Assembly: GCA_002431845.1 (NCBI GenBank)
Contig: DJEH01000064.1
Span: 1,777 to 14,160 of the forward strand
From: Prevotellaceae bacterium UBA5903
Lineage (GTDB): Bacteria; Bacteroidota; Bacteroidia; Bacteroidales; Bacteroidaceae
DNA length: 12,384 nucleotides
Direction of reading: 5' to 3'
Shown here one piece after another: positions 6,734 to 12,384 of the stretch; within the stretch, counting starts at the first letter, position 1; every line of letters starts with the position of its first letter. A program made the position numbers and the translations under genes. The notes beneath the pieces are model-generated. The model was given only the letters and a program-made list of their open reading frames with translations. It was not told the DNA's origin and made no database searches.

Positions 6734-9700
6734 ATGCGCAAAACAACCATGACCCTATTAGCAGCAATGCTTGCTGCCCCTATGTGGGCACAAGTAACGC
6801 CGCTTGGTGGGTTCTACTATGGCCACATGCCCGCTCCTACAGGTTGGGAATGGCAGTGTCCCGACTCGTTGGGTTATAACAAGCAGCAGCCTCATGCTTG
6901 GTTCTTCTCGTTTCAGAATGTAGAGCAAGCACGCAAAGTATTGCCCGAGAATAGTTCGTTGTGGCAAAGCCTTAACGGACAATGGAGTTTTCATTGGGCA
7001 AAGAACCCCGACGAACGTCCTAAGAATTTCTACGAACCCTCGTTTGATGTAACCAGTTGGGACAAAATACCCGTTCCAATGAGTTGGAACCTTGCGGGAG
7101 CACAAGCTGATGGTACTTTTAAGTATGGCGAGCCACTTTATTCAAACCAACGTGTTATCTTCCAACACCAAGTTAAGGTAGACGATTGGAAAGGCGGTGT
7201 AATGCGCACCCCACAAAAGAATTGGATGACCTATAAGAACCGCAACGAAGTAGGTTCGTATCGTCGTACATTCACTATTCCAGCCGACTGGAAAGGCAAA
7301 GAAATATACATCAACTTTGATGGTGTAGACTCGTTCTTCTATCTCTACATCAATGGCAAGTATGTAGGCTTTTCAAAGAACTCGCGCAACCTTGCACAGT
7401 TCGACATCACCCCTTATCTTAACGAGAAAGGCGAGAACATCGTAGCAGTAGAGGTTTACCGCAATTCTGATGGTTCGTTCCTTGAGAGCCAAGATATGTT
7501 CCGTTTGCCAGGCATCTTCCGCAATGTTGCTCTTACGGCTAAGCCACAAGTACAAGTACGCGACATCAAAGCTATACCAAGCTATGCCGAAGGCGGAGCC
7601 AAGGCTTCATTGCAAATTAGCGCAGAGGTAAACAACCTCACCACAAAGGCAGCAAAGGGCTATAGCATTACTTATACCCTCTATGAAAATAAGCTCTACT
7701 CAGACGAGAACACACTCGTTAAGGGGGCTGAAGCCACCGTTAGTGTAGACCAAGTGGGCAAGAGTGCAGAACTCACAGTGCCCGCTACGCTCACTGCCGA
7801 CAACAAGGTAAAACCATGGAGTGCCGAGGCACCACATTGTTACACCTTGGTGGGCGAACTCAAAAACAAAAAAGGCGAAGTTGTAGAAACCTTCTCAACT
7901 ATTGTAGGCTTCAGATCTATCGAGATTAAAGACACTCCAGCCAACGAAGATGAGTTTGGATTGGCAGGTCGTTACTACTATCTCAACGGCAAACCTATCA
8001 AGTTTAAGGGTGTAAATCGCCATGAGAACAACCCCGCCACAGGCCACTACATCACTCACGAGCAGATGCAAAAAGAAGTGTTCCTGATGAAGCGTGCCAA
8101 CATCAATCATGTGCGCAACTCTCACTATAGCGACGACCCCTATTGGTACTACCTTTGCGACCGCTACGGCATTTATCTTGAAGACGAATGCAACCTCGAG
8201 AGCCACGAATACTACTATGGCAAAGAGAGCCTTTCGCACGTTGCCAAGTTTAAGGATGCTCACGTGGCACGCAACATGGAGATGGTACACGCCACAGTCA
8301 ATCACCCCTCTGTAGTAATATGGAGTTTGGGTAATGAGGCTGGCCCAGGCGATAACTTTAAGGCTGCATACGCTGCTATCAAGGCATACGACACAAGCCG
8401 TCCTGTACAATACGAGCGCAACAACGACATTGTAGACATGGGCTCTAACCAATATCCATCTATCGCTTGGGTGCAAGGAGCCGTTAAGGGTAACTACAAC
8501 ATGAAGTACCCTTACCACATCTCAGAATATGCCCATTCTATGGGTAACGCCGTGGGCAACCTCGTTGATTATTGGAACGCTATTGAGAGCACCAACTTCT
8601 TTATGGGTGGTGCCATTTGGGACTGGGTAGACCAAGCTATCTACGGCACAGACCCCAAAACAGGCAAAAAGTTCTGGGGCTATGGTGGCGACTTTGGCAT
8701 GGACAACAAGCCCAACGATGGTATGTTCTGCATGAATGGTGTGATGCGTCCCGACCTCAGTCCTAAAGCACAATACTACGAGGTAAAGAAGGTCTACCAA
8801 AACGTAGGCGTAAAGGCTATAGACCTTACTCAAGGCCGCATCGAAATCTTTAACAAAAACTACTTTGAGCCACTCAAGGGCTACCAAATCGTATGGTCGC
8901 TCTACAAAGACGGACAGTGCGTTGAGGCAAACAAGCCACTTATGGGTGCAAAAAACATTCTCGGTCCGCGCGAACGCCAAGAGTATGTATTGCCCTATAA
9001 CTATGCATCTCTCGACCCCAAGAGCGAGTACTTTGTAAAAGTGCAGTTCTTACAAGGCAAGGATATGCCGTGGGCTGAGAAGGGCTATGTACAAATGGAA
9101 GAGCAACTCCGTGTGAAGGGTGCTACCATTAAAGCACAAACCCTTAAGGCTCAAACGCAAAAGGCTGGCACCATTACAGCCAACACATCAAATGCTGCGC
9201 ACTACACAGTAAGCGGCAAAAACTTCAGTGCCACATTCGACAATACTACGGGTGCTATCTACTCACTCTCATACAATGGACAAACCATTATTGAGGATGG
9301 CAATGGCCCTAAGCTCGATGCCTTCCGTGCACCAACCGACAACGATGCAGGTATTGGTTTCCACAATGCATGGTTTAAAGAAGGCCTTTACAACCTCAAG
9401 CACCACGTAGTAGGCAAGCCAAGCATTGCTAAAAAAGCCGATGGTTCATACCAAATAAGCTACCTTGTTGAAAGCCAAGGCGAATATGGTTGCCAACAAG
9501 TTTATTCAGACCGCGACCGCGACCCCGAAACAGTATACACCTTTGAAAAGGGCAAGCGCAAACTTGGTGCTGACGACTTTAAGTTCACCACCAACCAGGT
9601 ATATACCATCTATCCCGATGGCTCTATCGAGTTGCAAAGTGCTATTTCGGCCAATCGCAGCAATGTGGTATTGCCACGTGTGGGCTATGTAATGAAGATG

Positions 9701-10801
9701 CCTAAGTCATTCAGCAACTTTGAGTATTATGGCCGTGGTCCAGTTAATAACTATGCCGACCGTAAGACAGGCCAGTTTATTGAACTCTACAAAGGCGAAG
9801 TGGGCAAGCAAGATATTATGTTGCCTAAACCCCAAAGCATGGGTAACCGCGAAGAGGTACGCTGGTGTGCACTTACTAATGCGCAAGGCATAGGTGCTGC
9901 ATTTATTGCAGACAGTGTGATGTCGGCTTCAGCACTTCCTTGGAGTCAGCAACAACTCACCGTTGCAGCCCACCCTCATCAGTTGCCAGCATCTGATGGC
10001 ACATACCTCCATCTCGATGCCAAAGTAACAGGTCTTGGCGGTGCCAGTTGCGGACAAGGTGGCCCATTTGTTGAAGATCAAGCCACAAGTGCAAACTACA
10101 ACTTTGGCTTTGCTATTCGTCCCGTACAAGGCAACAATGCAACCACTCAAGCCCAAGCAACCCTCTCGGGCGAACAGCCTATTAGCATTGAGCATTCGCG
10201 TGTTGGCCGCGTAACCCTTTCATCTCCTGCAAAGGGACGCACCATTATGTATGCACTCAACGATGCAAAGAAAGGCAACGTCTACACCGAGCCTATCAAC
10301 CTACGTGCAGGTGGCAAGATAACAACATGGTACAAAGACAATCCTTCTGTAAAAACCTCAATGAACTTTGCTAAGATTGAGAGTGTGCCCTTGCAAGTTG
10401 TGTTTGCCTCATCGCAAGAACCCGGTAGTGGCGATGCTAACAACCTTGTAGACGGCGACCCCGCTACTATTTGGCACACCATGTACTCTATCACATTGGC
10501 TAAATATCCACACTGGATTGACTTTGATGCAGGCGAACCTAAACTCATGAAGGGATTCACCCTACTGCCACGCCAAAGCGGAACCAATGGTTGGGTAAAG
10601 GACTACGAAATCTACGTAAGCCAAGATGGTAAACAATGGGGCGAACCCATCTGTAAGGGTAGTTTCGAGGCTAATGCATCGCTCAAGAAAGTGATGTTTA
10701 GCAAACCCATCAAGGCACGCTACATCCGCTTCCGCGCTCTTAACGAGCAAAACGGACAAGATTTTGCTTCGGGTGCAGAGTTCACGTTGATTGCCGAATA
10801 A
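6734..10801 (+). CDS. Secreted GH2 beta-galactosidase with C-terminal F5/8 type C domain
   Basis: This 1355-residue LacZ-type glycoside hydrolase family 2 enzyme is predicted to hydrolyse terminal beta-galactosides in the periplasm. A signal peptide covers residues 1-19 (cut at MWA|QVT). Order of parts: jelly-roll sugar-binding domain (about 75-285), Ig-like domain (about 286-400), TIM barrel (about 405-690), second Ig-like region (about 700-790), a K-A-Q-T-rich linker (800-813), the LacZ small-chain beta-sandwich with FRAPTDND (864-871) to about 1130, a short bridge, and an F5/8 type C domain (1223-1355). Active-site landmarks: RHENNP (429-434), Mg-site NLESH (E489, H491), acid/base E535 in WSLGNEAGPG, nucleophile E598 in ISEYAHSMGN. 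All core residues are present. It exceeds E. coli LacZ (1024 residues) through the signal peptide and C-terminal additions. It is monocistronic, with no SusC/SusD genes beside it. A related beta-galactoside substrate other than lactose is possible. Confidence 0.93.
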   Translation: MRKTTMTLLAAMLAAPMWAQVTPLGGFYYGHMPAPTGWEWQCPDSLGYNKQQPHAWFFSFQNVEQARKVLPENSSLWQSLNGQWSFHWAKNPDERPKNFYEPSFDVTSWDKIPVPMSWNLAGAQADGTFKYGEPLYSNQRVIFQHQVKVDDWKGGVMRTPQKNWMTYKNRNEVGSYRRTFTIPADWKGKEIYINFDGVDSFFYLYINGKYVGFSKNSRNLAQFDITPYLNEKGENIVAVEVYRNSDGSFLESQDMFRLPGIFRNVALTAKPQVQVRDIKAIPSYAEGGAKASLQISAEVNNLTTKAAKGYSITYTLYENKLYSDENTLVKGAEATVSVDQVGKSAELTVPATLTADNKVKPWSAEAPHCYTLVGELKNKKGEVVETFSTIVGFRSIEIKDTPANEDEFGLAGRYYYLNGKPIKFKGVNRHENNPATGHYITHEQMQKEVFLMKRANINHVRNSHYSDDPYWYYLCDRYGIYLEDECNLESHEYYYGKESLSHVAKFKDAHVARNMEMVHATVNHPSVVIWSLGNEAGPGDNFKAAYAAIKAYDTSRPVQYERNNDIVDMGSNQYPSIAWVQGAVKGNYNMKYPYHISEYAHSMGNAVGNLVDYWNAIESTNFFMGGAIWDWVDQAIYGTDPKTGKKFWGYGGDFGMDNKPNDGMFCMNGVMRPDLSPKAQYYEVKKVYQNVGVKAIDLTQGRIEIFNKNYFEPLKGYQIVWSLYKDGQCVEANKPLMGAKNILGPRERQEYVLPYNYASLDPKSEYFVKVQFLQGKDMPWAEKGYVQMEEQLRVKGATIKAQTLKAQTQKAGTITANTSNAAHYTVSGKNFSATFDNTTGAIYSLSYNGQTIIEDGNGPKLDAFRAPTDNDAGIGFHNAWFKEGLYNLKHHVVGKPSIAKKADGSYQISYLVESQGEYGCQQVYSDRDRDPETVYTFEKGKRKLGADDFKFTTNQVYTIYPDGSIELQSAISANRSNVVLPRVGYVMKMPKSFSNFEYYGRGPVNNYADRKTGQFIELYKGEVGKQDIMLPKPQSMGNREEVRWCALTNAQGIGAAFIADSVMSASALPWSQQQLTVAAHPHQLPASDGTYLHLDAKVTGLGGASCGQGGPFVEDQATSANYNFGFAIRPVQGNNATTQAQATLSGEQPISIEHSRVGRVTLSSPAKGRTIMYALNDAKKGNVYTEPINLRAGGKITTWYKDNPSVKTSMNFAKIESVPLQVVFASSQEPGSGDANNLVDGDPATIWHTMYSITLAKYPHWIDFDAGEPKLMKGFTLLPRQSGTNGWVKDYEIYVSQDGKQWGEPICKGSFEANASLKKVMFSKPIKARYIRFRALNEQNGQDFASGAEFTLIAE

Positions 10802-10848
10802 ATTGTAATTTAAAACTTAGAGAAACATCTCTCTATTGTGATACCTAC

Positions 10849-10895
10849 AAGTGCTGTTTTAAAGTATGCAACCATGCTTTAAAGCAGCACTTTTT
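10849..10895 (+). terminator. Intrinsic terminator of the GH2 gene
   Basis: A 20-bp stem (10849-10868 with 10873-10892) contains two G-U pairs, has the 4-nt loop CAAC, and runs into TTTTT. It begins 48 nt after the GH2 stop. Confidence 0.88.
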
Positions 10896-11026
10896 GCATT
10901 TATAACTACAACGCTACATTAAATTCGTAAGTTGGTAGTGTAGATTGGCACATTCGTCATAAGGCTAATGCGCTGTAACACAACAACAAAATACACCCTT
11001 TACCCCCCTATCTTTCAAAAAATCAC

Positions 11027-11034
11027 TAACTTTG
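11027..11034 (+). promoter_or_regulatory. Probable promoter (-7 box) of the DEAD-box helicase gene
   Basis: TAACTTTG fits TAnnTTTG. The -33 region is CT-rich with no clear TTTG. The start would fall near 11040, giving a leader of about 39 nt. The rest of the 277-nt gap before the helicase holds the GH2 terminator and no other clear signal. Confidence 0.55.
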
Positions 11035-11078
11035 CGCACGCATTTATACGTTGATTACACATTTATTAAGCATATATT

Positions 11079-12384
11079 TTGAAGACATTTGAAGAGTTAG
11101 GCGTATGTGAGGCTATTCGCCGCGCCATAAGCGAGATGGGATACGAAAATCCCATGCCAGTGCAACAAGAAGTAATACCCTACCTACTTGGAGTAGGAAA
11201 CGATGTGATAGCATTGGCACAAACTGGAACAGGAAAAACAGCTGCTTTTGGTTTGCCCGTACTACAAAAAGTAAACCCCAACGACAAGCGCACACAAGCC
11301 GTTATTCTGAGTCCTACTCGCGAACTCTGTTTGCAGATAGCAGGCGACCTTAAGGACTATTCACGCTACATTGACAATCTGCACGTATTGGCCGTATATG
11401 GCGGTTCGAGCATTGAAAGCCAAATACGCTCATTGCGCAAGGGCGCACAAGTTATTGTTGCCACTCCTGGTCGCCTCATCGACCTTATGCACCGCGGTGT
11501 GGCTAAGCTCGACGCAGTAGAAAACGTTGTGCTCGACGAGGCCGACGAAATGCTCAATATGGGCTTCACCGATAGCATCGACGAAATTCTTGCTGGCGTT
11601 CCCACCCAGCGCAACACGTTGCTCTTTTCTGCCACTATGGGCAAGGAGATTGAGCGCATAGCCAAGAGCTACCTACACGACTACAAAGAAATTGTGGTAG
11701 GTTCGCGCAACGAAGGTGCTGAGAACGTAAACCACATTTACTACCTGGTGCATGCCAAAGATAAATATGCTGCTCTAAAGCGCATTGTAGACTATTATCC
11801 ACGCATTTACGGTATCATCTTCTGCCGCACCCGCATCGAAACTCAAGAAGTTGCCGACCTACTTATACGCGACGGCTACAATGCCGAGGCCCTTCATGGC
11901 GACCTTTCGCAGGCTCAACGCGACCTCACGATGCAAAAGTTTCGCCAACACCACACCCAATTGCTCGTTGCCACCGATGTGGCTGCACGCGGTTTGGATG
12001 TTGAGGACCTTACGCACGTTATTAACTATGGCTTGCCCGACGATGTAGAGAACTATACACACCGCTCAGGACGTACTGGGCGTGCAGGCAAGCGCGGCAC
12101 AAGCATCTCTATCATCCACCTTCGCGAAAAGGGCAAGGTGCGCATCATTGAAAAGGTAATTGGCAAGAAGTTTGAAGCCGGCACACTGCCCGAGCCACAA
12201 GAAATATGCACCAAACAGCTCTACAAAGTGATGGACGAGATAGAGCGCATTGAGGTGAACGACACCGAGATAGCTCCTTTCTTGCCCGAGATATACCGCA
12301 AGCTTGATTGGCTCACCAAGGAGGACCTTATCAAGCGTATTGTTAGCCGCGAGTTTGGCCACTTCTTGCGCTATTATGCCGATG
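11079..12384 (+). CDS. DEAD-box ATP-dependent RNA helicase, 3' end outside window
   Basis: RNA helicase of the DeaD/CsdA type, which unwinds structured RNA in ribosome assembly, decay or cold adaptation. The first 435 residues are seen and the frame is still open at the window end. Motifs appear in order: Q-motif region with NPMPVQ, motif I AQTGTGKT (47-54, Lys53), SPTREL, TPGRL, motif II DEAD (153-156), motif III SAT (184-186), FCRTR, LHGDLSQAQRD, VATDVAARGLDV, and motif VI HRSGRTGR (328-335). A linker starts near 375; the RNA-binding C terminus usual in this family would lie beyond the window. The start is taken as TTG at 11079. It gives MKTFEELGV, the usual beginning of this family, while an in-frame TAA lies at 11067 and the next ATG (11136) would remove the start of the Q-motif region. 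Confidence 0.94.
   Translation, partial: MKTFEELGVCEAIRRAISEMGYENPMPVQQEVIPYLLGVGNDVIALAQTGTGKTAAFGLPVLQKVNPNDKRTQAVILSPTRELCLQIAGDLKDYSRYIDNLHVLAVYGGSSIESQIRSLRKGAQVIVATPGRLIDLMHRGVAKLDAVENVVLDEADEMLNMGFTDSIDEILAGVPTQRNTLLFSATMGKEIERIAKSYLHDYKEIVVGSRNEGAENVNHIYYLVHAKDKYAALKRIVDYYPRIYGIIFCRTRIETQEVADLLIRDGYNAEALHGDLSQAQRDLTMQKFRQHHTQLLVATDVAARGLDVEDLTHVINYGLPDDVENYTHRSGRTGRAGKRGTSISIIHLREKGKVRIIEKVIGKKFEAGTLPEPQEICTKQLYKVMDEIERIEVNDTEIAPFLPEIYRKLDWLTKEDLIKRIVSREFGHFLRYYAD

Noticed and set aside
7895..8518. 207-codon open frame on the - strand inside the GH2 gene
   Set aside because: It is antisense to the conserved GH2 active-site region and its translation has no recognisable domain; codon bias of the real gene explains the openness.
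8522..8980. 152-codon open frame on the - strand inside the GH2 gene
   Set aside because: Shadow of the conserved + strand coding sequence, with no start context or family match.
9131..9172. K-A-Q-T repeats considered as a tandem-repeat element
   Set aside because: Only three imperfect copies in a coding linker; an interdomain low-complexity segment explains them.
10911..10950. Short inverted repeat (ACGCTAC / GTAGTGT) between GH2 terminator and helicase promoter
   Set aside because: Only 7 bp with a G-U pair and no T run; within chance expectation for an AT-rich gap.

Overview
The window most likely comes from a Bacteroidota genome of the order Bacteroidales, probably Prevotella-like. Four things point there: -7 boxes of the Bacteroidetes type (TAnnTTTG) upstream of most transcription units, almost no Shine-Dalgarno sequences, signal peptides cut just before Gln, and the families present (porin-family barrel, DUF2490, DUF4956, a periplasmic GH2 enzyme with a C-terminal F5/8 domain). 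The genus is an inference. All genes lie on the + strand, and most units carry their own promoter and intrinsic terminator. There is no sign of phage, insertion sequence, CRISPR array or resistance gene.

Layout. (1) 1-936 is the 3' half of gyrB (TOPRIM and C-terminal region), closed by a strong hairpin terminator. (2) 1182-1799 is a single-gene unit for a small secreted outer-membrane beta-barrel protein, with promoter and terminator. (3) 2061-2142 is tRNA-Leu(CAA), with a near-consensus promoter and a terminator starting 5 nt after the tRNA. (4) 2331-6429 is a compact four-gene operon: a VTC-type polyphosphate polymerase-like enzyme, a DUF4956 inner-membrane protein, a DUF2490 outer-membrane barrel and a lipoprotein with a Cthe_2159-like beta-helix domain. 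It ends at a 17-bp hairpin. (5) 6734-10801 is a 1355-residue periplasmic GH2 beta-galactosidase with a C-terminal F5/8 (discoidin-like) domain. It has a structured leader of about 125 nt and a terminator. (6) 11079 to the window end is a DEAD-box RNA helicase starting at TTG; its 3' end lies outside the window.

The part most worth attention is the 2331-6429 operon. Its four products appear to sit in the cytoplasm, the inner membrane, the outer membrane and the lipid-anchored envelope surface. Together they read like one path across the cell envelope. The VTC-like protein keeps the residues expected to line the phosphate tunnel, so an active enzyme making polyphosphate or a related polyanion is plausible. 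The operon as an export or surface-anchoring system is an inference from gene order and predicted location only. The other loci look like ordinary chromosomal genes.
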